A stretch of DNA of 64,000 nt from Sphingomonas sp. PP-F2F-G114-C0414 (GCF_003688595.1 NZ_RCWT01000010.1:434001-498000), one strand, 5' to 3'; counted from the first letter of the stretch, positions 52,447-62,183 are shown. The notes: generated from the letters alone by a model not told the origin. Translations and numbers: made by a program.

Positions 52447-52716
52447 TTATTCGAGGTCGTTCTCGTCGACGACGACGGTGGTCGCCGACGGCTTGCGCTC
52501 GATGGCGGCAAGGCAGGCGTCGATGATGTCGTCGTTGAAGCGGTTGAACAGCTCGATGCCGTCGTCCTCGGGCTCGTCGCCGCTGAGCTCCTTAAGAACC
52601 GCGTATTTCACCGCGAACTCATATTCGTCGCCGTCGAACTCGCCGGTAAATTCGATCTGCTTCTCGACGTCGTTGTCGACGACGCTCGACTGGTCGATTT
52701 CGAGACTGTTTGCCAT
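52447..52716 (-). CDS. DUF1488-like small acidic protein
   Basis: This 89-residue acidic protein resembles DUF1488 in pattern (IEFTGEFDGDEYEFAVKYAVLKEL, then a run ending VVVDENDL). It has no signal peptide, membrane span or metal-cysteine motif. The start at ATG 52716 is set by a clear AAGGAG ribosome site. It stands alone. The family assignment is from memory of the pattern, and the function is unknown. Confidence 0.65.
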   Translation of the reverse strand: MANSLEIDQSSVVDNDVEKQIEFTGEFDGDEYEFAVKYAVLKELSGDEPEDDGIELFNRFNDDIIDACLAAIERKPSATTVVVDENDLE

Positions 52717-52845
52717 GCTGGAACTCCTTGGATTCACGCGTCTACTGCCTGCCCTCGGGCGACAGCGCAAGCCGTCGTCTGCCATCGCGAACGTCGATGA
52801 CCGATCGCAATCGATGTCACCGCCTTCGGCTGGACGCGAACGCGC

Positions 52846-53181
52846 TCAGATCGAGAGATCGCGGCGCCTGATCTCGCCCAACACCGCCTCGGCAACGGGG
52901 TTGCCGATGTCGCCACCCGACTGCCGATACGCGTCGAGCAAGTCCGCATCCGACGCGCCGTGCAACAAGGCATCGGTTTCGGCCGTGAACGTGGCGGCTT
53001 CCTGCGCCGCCATCTCGGCCGCATCGTCGCTCGACACCGTTGGCGCGGCACCCGGATCGGGCGCGTGCGCCATCGCGGCGTCCTGCTTGAAGACGTCGAA
53101 AGCCTCAGCGGCTTCGTTACGCTCCACGATGGCGATCTCTAGACGCGTGAACAGGTCGAGCGGCGATGCAGTGTTTTCCAT
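52846..53181 (-). CDS. hypothetical acidic protein
   Basis: This 111-residue protein is unlike anything I recognise. It is helical and acidic, with an N-terminal segment (SPLDLFTRLEIAIVERNEAAEAFDVFKQ), an alanine-rich low-complexity middle (about 40-65) and a C-terminal domain-like end (DADLLDAYRQSGGDIGNPVAEAVLGEIRRRDL). There is no signal peptide. It is on the same strand as the DUF1488-like gene but 130 bases apart. Confidence 0.5.
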   Translation of the reverse strand: MENTASPLDLFTRLEIAIVERNEAAEAFDVFKQDAAMAHAPDPGAAPTVSSDDAAEMAAQEAATFTAETDALLHGASDADLLDAYRQSGGDIGNPVAEAVLGEIRRRDLSI

Positions 53182-53317
53182 GCGACCAGCTTATCCGCAC
53201 TTCGTGGGTCCGAGTAAATGGTTTGCGAGCCTCCCATCCCGCAGGGCTGGCCGAAAGTGAGACCACCGCATCCAACGCACATGCGCGTCCGTAGCTAGGA
53301 GCCTGAGGAGGATCGTC

Positions 53318-53485
53318 ATGGGACATGAATGCTGGCTTCCAGAAGCCGATCGGCAGCTTGTTCAACAATATAAGTCGGGTGTCGACGTCGCCGAGATCGC
53401 CGAGTCCTTCGGCCGGACGGTCAGCGCGGTGCGCACGCGGGTGGGGACGCTCGGCTTGCAGAGGCGCAAAACGACGAAGGGTTGA
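53318..53485 (+). CDS. small Myb/SANT-like helix-turn-helix protein
   Basis: This 55-residue protein is too short for many gene finders. ATG 53318 has a strong GAGGAGGA ribosome site. The sequence WLPEADRQLVQQYKSG followed by VAEIAESFGRTVSAVRTRV and LGLQRRK fits a single three-helix Myb/SANT-type DNA-binding unit, where the middle residues would form the recognition helix. It lies 14 bases from the convergent TPR/protease gene. A nucleoid or phage-type regulator is possible; the target is unknown. Confidence 0.65.
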   Translation: MGHECWLPEADRQLVQQYKSGVDVAEIAESFGRTVSAVRTRVGTLGLQRRKTTKG

Positions 53486-53498
53486 ACCTTCGAGGCGC

Positions 53499-55250
53499 TT
53501 ATTCGAGAGCGATCCTTTTTGCGCGATCTGCCACATGGGGGGCGATAGCCAGCGCCGCGGCCTTGTTGCTTGCGGCCTCGCCCAGCCGGCCGGCCTTTGC
53601 GGCGGCCACACCGCGCGAATAGAGCGACCAGGCGTTGCGGGGATTGATCGTCAACGCGGCGTCATAGTCCGCGAGCGCGGCGTCGAACTCGCCGCGACGC
53701 AGTCGAACGAGCCCCCGGCTGTCAAGATATGCCGCATTTGCGGGAATCAGCCTGAGTGCGGCGTTGCAGTCCGACAGCGCCTTGTCGAGCTCGCGATTAA
53801 GCTGGCCACGCGCCCAACACCGCCCGTTCAACGCCGTCGATCGCGCGGCGTCCTCGGGATGTGCTCGAAGCCATTGATCGTAATTTACCAGGGCGGCCGC
53901 CGGCATCTCGATTCGGTCATACAGTCCCCCGAGTGCCAACCGACGATCGGAGGAGGGAGCGAGCGACGCATCCGCCGCCTTGATATCCGCGGTCGCGCCA
54001 TCGCGATCGCCACCACTCAACCGCAGCCCGGCACGGGCAATACGCGCGTCTCCATCACCCGGCGCGAGCGCGATGGCACGATCGAGGTCCGACAAGGCTG
54101 GCAGCATCTGCCGATTGGCGAGACGGGCCATCGCACGTTGTTGATAATATCGGGCTTCGTTCGGTGCCATCGCGACCGCCTTGTCGAAGTCGGCGAGCGC
54201 CTCGGTAAGCTTTCGGTTCGACGCGAGGACCGCGCCGCGCCGACTGTAACCGGCGGCATCGGTCGGGTCGGCCCCCTTGTCGGCCAGATCGATCGCCTTG
54301 CCATCGGCGCTGCGCGCGCCCGACGGCGACAGGCCGAACACGGGTCCGCCTTCATAGGTGAAGAACATCGTCCGGGTCGCATTCGAGACGAAGATCCGGT
54401 GCGTCAGGAAGAAGTCGGCGCCGATCAGCATGTCGGCATCGACCAAGGTCAGTTCGGCGATGCGGATCTTTGGTTTTCTGATGACTTCGCCACCGATATC
54501 GATCGTGTCGAACGGCGCGTACCACGAGCGCAGCTGGCGTGATCCGATCCCGCTGCTCATGCCATCGGCAACGACATCCGGCGAGCTCGGCGTCACGCCC
54601 AGGCGCTTCGCCGCCGCCAAAGTCATGACCGAAGATGGCGCCCCGGTATCGAACACCGCGCGGAGGGCGTGGCCGTTGACGAGGACGGTGCCGATGGTGT
54701 GCGGCTTGAACGGACCGGTCTCCGACCCGCTGAGCTTCACCGTCGATACCGGCCTGTCGCCGGACCAATAGGCCAGGTTCGCCTTGCCGCAATCCTTCGC
54801 TACCATCAGCCGGACCATCCCGTGGGGCAGGTCGTATTCGACATCGCGCAAACCGAGGATGTTCTGGCCGAGCAAACCCGCGGTTCCGGTGTCGGTGCCA
54901 CCGACGACAAACGAGGTCCTGGGGACCGTCACGCCACCCAATGTAAGGTTCTGGACCATGGCATATCCAGCGGATGCGTCGCCGTTGATGCCCTTCAACC
55001 GGAAATTGCCGGGGAGCGAATCGACCTTCAGCCCGAACTCCGTGGCGGTCGCACGCGCGATCATGCTGTAGAACGCACCACTGTCGAGGATCATCCGCGC
55101 ATCGCGTCCGCCGAATTGTGCGGTTACCATCGGCCGACGGCCTGCCATCGTCACCGGCAGTTCCAGCATCTTGCCGATCTGACATGCGGCGGATGCAGGG
55201 GCGGGGGCGAGAAGCACGAAAGCAGCGAACGCCAAGGTTTTCAATGCCAT
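53499..55250 (-). CDS. secreted protein with two retropepsin-like aspartyl protease domains and TPR repeats
   Basis: This 583-residue protein has a signal peptide (ALKTLAFAAFVLLAPAPASA), then two tandem pepsin-retropepsin-type domains: the first with ILDSGAFYSMI (D56-S57-G58) and the second with VFDTGAPSSVM (D201-T202-G203). The two-lobe arrangement could form one pseudo-dimeric active site. From about residue 315 to the end run five to seven TPR-like repeats (for example RRGAVLASNRKLTEALADFDKAV and DSRGLVRLRRGEFDAALADYDAAL). TPR arrays bind partner proteins, so it may be a periplasmic protease with a docking arm. The substrate is unknown. Confidence 0.85.
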   Translation of the reverse strand: MALKTLAFAAFVLLAPAPASAACQIGKMLELPVTMAGRRPMVTAQFGGRDARMILDSGAFYSMIARATATEFGLKVDSLPGNFRLKGINGDASAGYAMVQNLTLGGVTVPRTSFVVGGTDTGTAGLLGQNILGLRDVEYDLPHGMVRLMVAKDCGKANLAYWSGDRPVSTVKLSGSETGPFKPHTIGTVLVNGHALRAVFDTGAPSSVMTLAAAKRLGVTPSSPDVVADGMSSGIGSRQLRSWYAPFDTIDIGGEVIRKPKIRIAELTLVDADMLIGADFFLTHRIFVSNATRTMFFTYEGGPVFGLSPSGARSADGKAIDLADKGADPTDAAGYSRRGAVLASNRKLTEALADFDKAVAMAPNEARYYQQRAMARLANRQMLPALSDLDRAIALAPGDGDARIARAGLRLSGGDRDGATADIKAADASLAPSSDRRLALGGLYDRIEMPAAALVNYDQWLRAHPEDAARSTALNGRCWARGQLNRELDKALSDCNAALRLIPANAAYLDSRGLVRLRRGEFDAALADYDAALTINPRNAWSLYSRGVAAAKAGRLGEAASNKAAALAIAPHVADRAKRIALE

Positions 55251-55408
55251 ACACCGCCCCTGAAAGACACGCCTGCCGTCGGAATTGGCCGATGGTGCGC
55301 GTGTCATCGCGCGACGACATCGCAAATGCAATCGGCGGTTTCGCGCGTCTGAAAAAGCAGCGACAGGCTAAGATCGCTGGTTCTGGAGCCTGTGACGGGG
55401 CTTGCTCG

Positions 55409-55426
55409 TTTCGGCCACGGCCGAAA
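55409..55426 (-). terminator. hairpin downstream of tRNA-Pro(TGG)
   Basis: TTTCGGCC and GGCCGAAA are separated by two bases, so the stem is about 7 bp with a 4-base loop. It lies 30 bases past the tRNA 3' end on the minus strand. No T run follows. Confidence 0.35.
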
Positions 55427-55455
55427 GCGTCTCGGTACAGGATGCTCCGAAAACG

Positions 55456-55533
<78 letters not shown>

Positions 55534-55746
55534 ACGGCGCTGCGGTTAGGCGTAGTCGGCGGGATGCGCAAGCGCGTTATGATCTTTGTGTGACACGCCG
55601 GTGGCGGATCGCGCAGGGATTACGCAGTCGGGGCATCCGGGTGCGCGAGGCTGAACGTGTCGATCGCGCGACGATACGAGGTTCCGATCACGATCTCGCT
55701 GTGGCACAGCCGGCCAATGGGTGGCTCATCGACAGCAGCGGCGCGG

Positions 55747-56763
55747 ATGCGCAGGATTTTCATCGGCGTTATCGCCATGATGGCGGGTAGTAGCCCCGCG
55801 CTGGCGCAGGACGATGCCGGGTTCCAGGCGTATATGACAACGCTTCGCCAGCAGGCGCTGGCTGACGGCGTGAGCGCGCGGACCGCCGCCGCAGTGTTTC
55901 CCACGCTGACGCTCAACCAGCGGGTGATCGACCTCGATCGCCAGCAGCCGGGCGCCGCGAACCCCAGCGCGGTGCCCGCGTTTGCGCCCTACCGGATCCA
56001 GCATGTCGATGCGGCGCGGATCGCGCGCGGTCGCCAGAATTATCTCGCACAACGCTCGCGGTTGCAGCGGATCGAACAGACGACGGGGGTGCCCGAATCG
56101 ATCATGGTCGCGATCTGGGGGCATGAGACGAATTACGGCAGCTATACCGGCGATTTCGATCTGCTGCGCTCGCTCGCCAGCCTCGCCTATGAGGGGCGGC
56201 GCCGGTCGCTGTTCGCAGGCGAGTTCATCGCCGGGCTCAAGATGCTCGACCGTGGCGTGACGCGCGATCAACTCAAGGGGAGCTGGGCAGGGGCGACCGG
56301 CAACCCGCAGTTCCTCCCATCGATCTACCTGCGCCTCGCCCGCGACGGCGATGGCGATGGACGCGCGGACATCTGGAACAGCCCGGCGGATACGCTGGCG
56401 TCGATCGGCAATTACTTCGTCGACGCCGGGTGGCGTGCAGGCCAGCCCTGGGGTGTCGCCGTGAACGTACCGGCCGGGTTCGACCGGTCGGAAGTCCGCA
56501 ACCGCTTGATATCGCCGCGTTGCCCGCGCGTGTTCGAGCGGCACAGCGGCTGGCGGACGATCGCCGAATGGCGCGCGCTCGGGATCTCGCCGCAAGGCCG
56601 CAGTCTGCCCGCCGACAGCGTGATGGCAACGTTGCTCGAGCCGGACGGGCAGGGGGCGACCGCGTATCTGCTCACCAGCAACTACCGCGTGATCCTCGAT
56701 TACAACTGCTCGAATTTCTACGCGTTGTCCGTCGGGCTGCTCGCCGACGCGGTCGAGCGCTAG
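55747..56763 (+). CDS. lytic murein transglycosylase (MltB family)
   Basis: This 338-residue enzyme cleaves the peptidoglycan glycan strand. The ATG at 55747 gives a signal peptide (RRIFIGVIAMMAGSSPALAQ). The lytic domain shows IWGHETNYGSYTGDFDLLRSLASLAYEGRR with the catalytic glutamate E127, then GSWAGATGNPQFLPS and DIWNSPADTLASIGNYFVDAGW. There is no C-terminal PGBD, which is normal for the MltB branch. It precedes the DacC-like gene by about 100 bases, on the same strand; both act on the cell wall. Confidence 0.93.
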   Translation: MRRIFIGVIAMMAGSSPALAQDDAGFQAYMTTLRQQALADGVSARTAAAVFPTLTLNQRVIDLDRQQPGAANPSAVPAFAPYRIQHVDAARIARGRQNYLAQRSRLQRIEQTTGVPESIMVAIWGHETNYGSYTGDFDLLRSLASLAYEGRRRSLFAGEFIAGLKMLDRGVTRDQLKGSWAGATGNPQFLPSIYLRLARDGDGDGRADIWNSPADTLASIGNYFVDAGWRAGQPWGVAVNVPAGFDRSEVRNRLISPRCPRVFERHSGWRTIAEWRALGISPQGRSLPADSVMATLLEPDGQGATAYLLTSNYRVILDYNCSNFYALSVGLLADAVER

Positions 56764-56863
56764 GAATTTGCGCGCAACGGATACGTGACGCGGTCGCCGG
56801 GCGCGGCTATGACCTGCATCACATCCTGCCCACGGATCGCCCCTTTTGCTCACGGAATACCCC

Positions 56864-58027
56864 ATGAAGAAGCTGATCGTCGCACCGCTCGCCGCCCTCG
56901 CGCTGGCGCACCCGTCCATTGCCGCCGCGCCGCAGTTCCAGACGGCCGCGCCGATCGCCTATATGGAGGACCTCTCGTCGGGTGCGGTGCTGTTCGAGCG
57001 GGACGCCAATCGCCGCATGCCGCCAGCGTCGCTTGCCAAGATGATGACCGTCTACGTAGCGTTCGATATGGTCAAGAAGGGCGAGCTGAAGCTCGACCAG
57101 ATGATGCCCGTGCGCCCCGAGACGTGGGCTAAATGGCATGGTCCGTCCGCGGGTTCGACGATGTTCTTGTCGTCAGGTGAGAACGTCAGCGTCGCCAATC
57201 TGCTGTACGGGATCGTCACGCTGTCGGGCAACGACGCGTGCATCGTGCTCGCCGAGGGTATTTCCGGGTCGGAGCAGGCGTTCACCGAGCGGATGAACCG
57301 CAAGGCCGCCGAGCTAGGCCTCAAGGACAGCCATTTCGGCACCGCGAACGGCTGGCCCGACAACGGCGTCACCTATGTCACCGCGCACGATCTCGCCAAG
57401 CTCGCTGCGGCGACGATCACCAACTATCCCGATCTCTACAAGCAATTCTATTCCAAGCGCGATTTCACCTGGGGCAAGACGATGGGCGGTAGCGCCATCA
57501 CCCAGGCGAACCGCGACCCGATCCTCGGTCGCGTCGCTGGCGCCGATGGCCTCAAGACCGGCCACACCGAGGAAGCCGGTTACGGCTTCACGGGGTCCGC
57601 GATTCAGAACGGCCGCCGCCTCGTGATGGTCGTCGCCGGCCTGACGAGCGCCGGCCAGCGTGCGGAAGAGTCTGTCCGCTTCATGGAATGGGGCTTCCGC
57701 GCGTGGCAGTCGAAGCCGATCGTCGCGAAGGGTAAGAAGATCGAGACCGCCGCGGTCCAGCTCGGCGATGCATCGTCGGTCGGCCTCGTTGCTCCCAAGG
57801 CGCTGACGGTGACGCTGCCCGCTGGCACATCGCCGACCATGACCGCCAAAGTGGTCTATGAAGGTCCGATCAAGGCGCCGATCAAGGCTGGCCAGCATAT
57901 TGCCGATCTCGTCGTCACGACGTCCGACGGTCTCCAGCAGACGATGCCGCTGGTCGCCGAGAAGGACGTCGCGGTCGCGGGCTTCTTTGGTCGCGCATGG
58001 GCAGGGCTGACCGGCTTCTTCGGCTGA
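56864..58027 (+). CDS. dacC: D-alanyl-D-alanine carboxypeptidase (PBP5/6-like, DacC/DacF)
   Basis: This 387-residue penicillin-binding protein trims the fifth D-Ala of the peptide stem. A signal peptide (KKLIVAPLAALALAHPSIAA) is followed by SLAK with nucleophile S56, SGND and KTGHTEEAGYG, the three active-site motifs of the serine carboxypeptidases. A C-terminal beta-domain (from about 290) and an amphipathic end (FFGRAWAGLTGFF) that could anchor to the membrane complete the fold. Confidence 0.93.
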   Translation: MKKLIVAPLAALALAHPSIAAAPQFQTAAPIAYMEDLSSGAVLFERDANRRMPPASLAKMMTVYVAFDMVKKGELKLDQMMPVRPETWAKWHGPSAGSTMFLSSGENVSVANLLYGIVTLSGNDACIVLAEGISGSEQAFTERMNRKAAELGLKDSHFGTANGWPDNGVTYVTAHDLAKLAAATITNYPDLYKQFYSKRDFTWGKTMGGSAITQANRDPILGRVAGADGLKTGHTEEAGYGFTGSAIQNGRRLVMVVAGLTSAGQRAEESVRFMEWGFRAWQSKPIVAKGKKIETAAVQLGDASSVGLVAPKALTVTLPAGTSPTMTAKVVYEGPIKAPIKAGQHIADLVVTTSDGLQQTMPLVAEKDVAVAGFFGRAWAGLTGFFG

Positions 58028-58055
58028 TGACCCCGGCGCCGACGGCGTTGCCGGC

Positions 58056-59033
58056 ATGACGCCAATCATCGGCAATACCGCCGCGCAAGCTGCCTTCATG
58101 GCGGCGATGCGCGGGGGTTCGCTGCATCACGCATGGCTGATCGCCGGACCGCAGGGCGTCGGCAAGGCGAGTTTCGCACGCGCCGCAGCCATGCGGATGC
58201 TGGCGGATGCGGCCGACCCGTATGGCGGCTCGACCGACCTTGCGGTTCCCGAGGGAAACAGGACGCGGTCGCTCATGGAGGCCGGGTCGCACCCCGACTT
58301 CCGCGTGCTGGCGCGCCTGCCGAAGGATCCCGAGAAGCCCGACCAGGATCTCGCCCGCAGCATCACGATCGCGCAGGTCCGCACGCTGCAACCGTTGTTC
58401 GCGACCACGCCGTCGATGAGCCCGCGCCGCGTGGTCGTGATCGATGCGATCGACGATCTGGAGCGGGGCGGGGCGAATGCGTTGCTCAAGAACCTCGAGG
58501 AACCGCCAGCGGGGACGATCTTCCTGCTCGTCAGTCATGCGCCGGGCCGGTTGCTCCCCACGATCCGCTCGCGGTGCCGGCTACTCCGGTTCGAGGCGCT
58601 CTCGGACGGCGAGGTTGCGACCGCGATCCGGACATTGCAGCCCGACGCGGACGAGAGCGAGGTCGCGGCGCTGGTTCGGGCCAGCGACGGCGCGCCCGGT
58701 CGCGCGTTACGTTACGCCGGGCTCGACATCGCCGCGATCGACGATGCCATCGAAGCGATCGCGCAAGACGGCGACCGCGACAATGGACGCCGGCTGAAGC
58801 TGGCCAAGGCTCTGGGGCTCAAGGCCGCGCAACCCCGCTACGAGGCGTTCCTCGATCGTGCGCCCGCATTCATCGCCGACGCCGCACGGACCCGGTCGGG
58901 ACCCGCGCTGCGATCCGCGCTCGACGCGCACGCCGCAGCGCGCGAACTGGCAGGGGCGGCGATCGGCCTGTCGCTCGATGCGCAGGCCACCGTGTTCGAG
59001 ATGGCGGGGATCGTCGCGACGTTGCGCCATTGA
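58056..59033 (+). CDS. holB: DNA polymerase III delta' subunit
   Basis: HolB is part of the clamp loader. The 325-residue AAA+ protein has the P-loop AGPQGVGKASFARA, VVVIDAIDDLERGGANALLKNLEEPPAGTIFLLVSHAPGRLLPTIRSRC, where SRC carries the trans-acting arginine. The zinc-binding cysteines of some delta' homologues are absent. It lies 28 bases past the DacC-like gene and before metG. Many proteobacteria have tmk just before holB; here that slot holds the carboxypeptidase. Confidence 0.92.
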   Translation: MTPIIGNTAAQAAFMAAMRGGSLHHAWLIAGPQGVGKASFARAAAMRMLADAADPYGGSTDLAVPEGNRTRSLMEAGSHPDFRVLARLPKDPEKPDQDLARSITIAQVRTLQPLFATTPSMSPRRVVVIDAIDDLERGGANALLKNLEEPPAGTIFLLVSHAPGRLLPTIRSRCRLLRFEALSDGEVATAIRTLQPDADESEVAALVRASDGAPGRALRYAGLDIAAIDDAIEAIAQDGDRDNGRRLKLAKALGLKAAQPRYEAFLDRAPAFIADAARTRSGPALRSALDAHAAARELAGAAIGLSLDAQATVFEMAGIVATLRH

Positions 59034-59083
59034 TCGGGCCGCGCAGGCTTCACCTGATCGGGGCGATGCTCTAGGAGCGCGGC

Positions 59084-60631
59084 ATGGCTGACCCTTTCTA
59101 CATTACCACCGCGATCCACTATCCCAATGGCCGTCCGCATATCGGCCATGCGTACGAGATGATCGCGGCCGATGCGATCGCGCGCTTTCAGCGCCAGGCG
59201 GGGCGTGACGTCCTGTTCCAGACCGGCACCGACGAACACGGTCTCAAGATGGTCCAGGCCGCGCGTGACCGCGATATGCCCGTGCGCGAACTCGCCAACG
59301 AAATGTCGTCGTATTTCCATGAGATGGCGGATCGTCTTGGCATCTCGTATGATCGCTTTATCCGCACCGTCGACGAGGATCATTACGCCGCGAGCGCCGC
59401 GATCTGGCAGGCGATGGCGGACGCAGGCGATCTGTATCTCGACCGCTACGAAGGCTGGTATTCGGTCCGCGACGAAGCGTTTTACGACGAGTCAGAGCTG
59501 ACCGGGGAGGGCGACGATCGCCGCTCGCCGCAAGGCACGCCAGTCGAATGGACTGCGGAAGAGACTTGGTTCTTCCGCCTGTCGAAATATCAGCAGCCTT
59601 TGCTCGATCTATTTGCCGCCAACCCCGATTTCATCCGCCCCGAAAGCCGTCGCAACGAAGTGATGCGCTTTGTCGAGGGTGGTCTGAAGGATTTGTCGGT
59701 CTCGCGGACCAGCTTCGACTGGGGCGTGCCGGTACCTGGCAGCCCCGGCCACGTCATGTACGTGTGGGTCGATGCGCTTACCAATTACCTGACCGGGATC
59801 GGCTATCCCGACATGACCGGCGACAAGGCGAAATACTGGCCGGCGGATATCCATCTGATCGGCAAGGACATCGTCCGATTCCATGCGGTCTACTGGCCGG
59901 CGTTCCTGCTGTCGGCGGGCATTCCCCTGCCGAAGAGCGTGTTTGGCCACGGCTTCCTGCTGACCCGCGGCGAGAAGATGTCGAAGTCGGTCGGCAACGT
60001 CGTCGATCCGATGGCGCTCGCGGATGCCTTCGGCGTCGATGCGTTGCGCTATTTCTTCCTTCGCGACGTAAGCTTCGGCCAGGACGGCAGCTATTCGCCC
60101 GAGGCGATCGTGACCCGAGTCAACGCCGAGCTGGCGAACAGTTTCGGCAACCTTGCGCAGCGGACATTGTCGTTCATCGCCAAGAACTTGGGCGGCGAAT
60201 TTCCCACGGCTGGTACGGTCCAGGATGCCGACGGGATACTGATCGAGGAGGTCGTCGTCGCCTGTGCCGGGTTCAAGTCCGCCTTCACCGACCTCGCGCT
60301 GTCGCAGGGCATCGAGGCGTGGATGCGCGGTGTGTTCGCGTGCAACCAGTATATCGACGCGCAGGCACCCTGGGCGCTGCGCAAGACCGATCCCGAGCGG
60401 ATGAACGCGGTTCTCCGTACGCTGGTCCGGGCGATCCGCATGCTCGCGATCGCGATCCTGCCGGTAGTACCGGACTCCGCTGGGAAAGTGCTCGAGCAGA
60501 TCGGCGCGACCGAGCGCGACCATGCGGCGATCGACGACGACGGCTGGTATGATCGTGTGGCCGCTTCCGACTTCCGGATCGCACCGCCGGCGCCCGTATT
60601 CCCGCGTCTCGAACTGCCTGCGGAGGCCTGA
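59084..60631 (+). CDS. metG: methionyl-tRNA synthetase
   Basis: This 515-residue class Ia synthetase charges tRNA-Met. It has YPNGRPHIGHAYEMIAADAIARF with the HIGH motif, DEHGLKMVQAA, FHAVYWPAFL and the KMSKS motif in GEKMSKSVGNVV. The connective peptide region has no CxxC zinc knuckles, a form also seen in other alphaproteobacteria. There is no C-terminal EMAP-like tRNA-binding domain. Its stop overlaps the tatD start by one base. Confidence 0.97.
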   Translation: MADPFYITTAIHYPNGRPHIGHAYEMIAADAIARFQRQAGRDVLFQTGTDEHGLKMVQAARDRDMPVRELANEMSSYFHEMADRLGISYDRFIRTVDEDHYAASAAIWQAMADAGDLYLDRYEGWYSVRDEAFYDESELTGEGDDRRSPQGTPVEWTAEETWFFRLSKYQQPLLDLFAANPDFIRPESRRNEVMRFVEGGLKDLSVSRTSFDWGVPVPGSPGHVMYVWVDALTNYLTGIGYPDMTGDKAKYWPADIHLIGKDIVRFHAVYWPAFLLSAGIPLPKSVFGHGFLLTRGEKMSKSVGNVVDPMALADAFGVDALRYFFLRDVSFGQDGSYSPEAIVTRVNAELANSFGNLAQRTLSFIAKNLGGEFPTAGTVQDADGILIEEVVVACAGFKSAFTDLALSQGIEAWMRGVFACNQYIDAQAPWALRKTDPERMNAVLRTLVRAIRMLAIAILPVVPDSAGKVLEQIGATERDHAAIDDDGWYDRVAASDFRIAPPAPVFPRLELPAEA

Positions 60632-61422
60632 TGCTCGCCGACAGCCATTGCCACCTGAACTACAAGGGCCTCGTCGAGGACCAAAAGGCGGTGCTCGCAC
60701 GGGCTAGGGCGCGCGGCGTCACGGCGATGCTCAATATCTCGACGCGAGAGAGCGAATGGGACGATATCGTCGCCACCGCAGAGCGCGAGCCTGACGTCTG
60801 GGCGACAATCGGCATCCATCCGAACGAGGCTGACGTGTATCCCGACGTGGACGCCGCCAAGCTGATCGAGCGCGCATGGCATCCACGCGTGGTCGGTCTC
60901 GGCGAAAGCGGCCTGGACTATTTCCGCGATACCTCGGACCGTGCCCGCCAGCAGGCGAGCTTCCGCGCGCACATCGCCGCGTCGCGAGAGACTGGCCTGC
61001 CGATCGTCGTCCACACCCGCGACGCCGAGGACGATACTGCGGCGATCATGGCCGAGGAGATGGGGAAGGGGGCCTATCCCGGCGTCATCCACTGCTTCAC
61101 CGCGAGTGGAGCTTTCGCCGACAAGGCGCTGGATATGGGGCTTTATATCTCGATCTCGGGGATCGTGACGTTCAAGAACGCGCGGGACCTTCAGGAGACC
61201 GCCGCACGCCTGCCGATCGAACGACTGCTGATCGAGACCGACGCGCCGTTCCTCGCGCCGGTGCCGCATCGGGGCAAGACTGGCGAACCTGGGTTCGTGG
61301 CCGATACCGCGGCTTTTCTTGCCAACCTTCGCGGCGAAAATGTCGAGGAACTGTCGCGCCGTACGGCCGAGAACTTCCACACGCTGTTCGGCAAGACGCG
61401 GGTGTCAGGGGCGGCGGCATGA
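60631..61422 (+). CDS. TatD family DNase/deoxyribonuclease-type hydrolase
   Basis: This 263-residue metal-dependent hydrolase has the TIM-barrel TatD fold: ADSHCHLNYKG with the first metal histidines, IGIHPNEAD, GLGESGLDYF, VVHTRDAEDD, GVIHCFTASG and IETDAPFLAPVPHRGK. The family acts on DNA 3' ends or on other phosphoesters. It sits in the common holB-metG-tatD-MBL block and overlaps the MBL gene. Confidence 0.95.
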   Translation: MLADSHCHLNYKGLVEDQKAVLARARARGVTAMLNISTRESEWDDIVATAEREPDVWATIGIHPNEADVYPDVDAAKLIERAWHPRVVGLGESGLDYFRDTSDRARQQASFRAHIAASRETGLPIVVHTRDAEDDTAAIMAEEMGKGAYPGVIHCFTASGAFADKALDMGLYISISGIVTFKNARDLQETAARLPIERLLIETDAPFLAPVPHRGKTGEPGFVADTAAFLANLRGENVEELSRRTAENFHTLFGKTRVSGAAA

Positions 61423-62183
61423 AGATCACGATCCTTGGCTCCGGCACATCCTCCGGCGTGCCGAGGATCGGCAACGACTGGGGCGAATGCGATCCGACCG
61501 AGCCGCGCAACCGGCGCAGCCGTGCGTCCGCTATCGTCGAGCATGACGGTACGCGGATCCTGATCGACACAAGTCCCGACATGCGGGAGCAGTTGCTGGC
61601 CGCGGATATCGACCGTGTCGACGCGGTGATCTGGACGCACGACCATGCCGATCATTGCCACGGCATCGACGATCTCCGCCAACTTTTCCACGCAGCCGGA
61701 GAGCCCGTTCGCGGCTACGCCCGGCCGTTCACGCTGGCAGCGCTAGACGCGCGCTTTACCTACGCCTTTCACGGTCGCCCCGGCTATCCGCCGACGATCT
61801 CCGCCGAAGTCCTGCCTGATCGGTTGACGATCGGTGGGATCGATATTTCGGTGACCGACCAGCCGCACGGTAGTATCCATGCCGCCGGCCTGCGGTTCGA
61901 GGCAGCCGGAGTCTCGATCGGATACGCGACCGATTTCAACCTGATGACCGACGACATGGCCAGCCTGTATCAGGATCTGGACATCTGGGTGGTCGACGCG
62001 CTCCGTCGGCGACCACATCCGACCCACATGGAACTTCCCGCCGTGCTTGGTTGGATGGAGCGCCTGACGCCGAAGCGGACCGCATTGATCCATATGGACA
62101 ACACGATGGATTATGCGACGTTGCGTCATGAACTGCCGACCGGCGTCGAGCCTGGCTATGACGGGCTGATCCTGACCGCATGA
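61419..62183 (+). CDS. MBL-fold metallohydrolase (PhnP-like)
   Basis: This 254-residue metallo-beta-lactamase-fold enzyme starts with ITILGSGTSSGVPRIGNDWGECDPTEPRNRRSRAS and has the metal motif WTHDHADHCHGIDDLRQL, then YATDFNLMT and THMELPAVLGW. It is close to the PhnP cyclic phosphodiesterase branch. The substrate is unknown. The ATG overlaps the tatD stop (ATGA), and the next gene overlaps its stop. Confidence 0.92.
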   Translation: MKITILGSGTSSGVPRIGNDWGECDPTEPRNRRSRASAIVEHDGTRILIDTSPDMREQLLAADIDRVDAVIWTHDHADHCHGIDDLRQLFHAAGEPVRGYARPFTLAALDARFTYAFHGRPGYPPTISAEVLPDRLTIGGIDISVTDQPHGSIHAAGLRFEAAGVSIGYATDFNLMTDDMASLYQDLDIWVVDALRRRPHPTHMELPAVLGWMERLTPKRTALIHMDNTMDYATLRHELPTGVEPGYDGLILTA

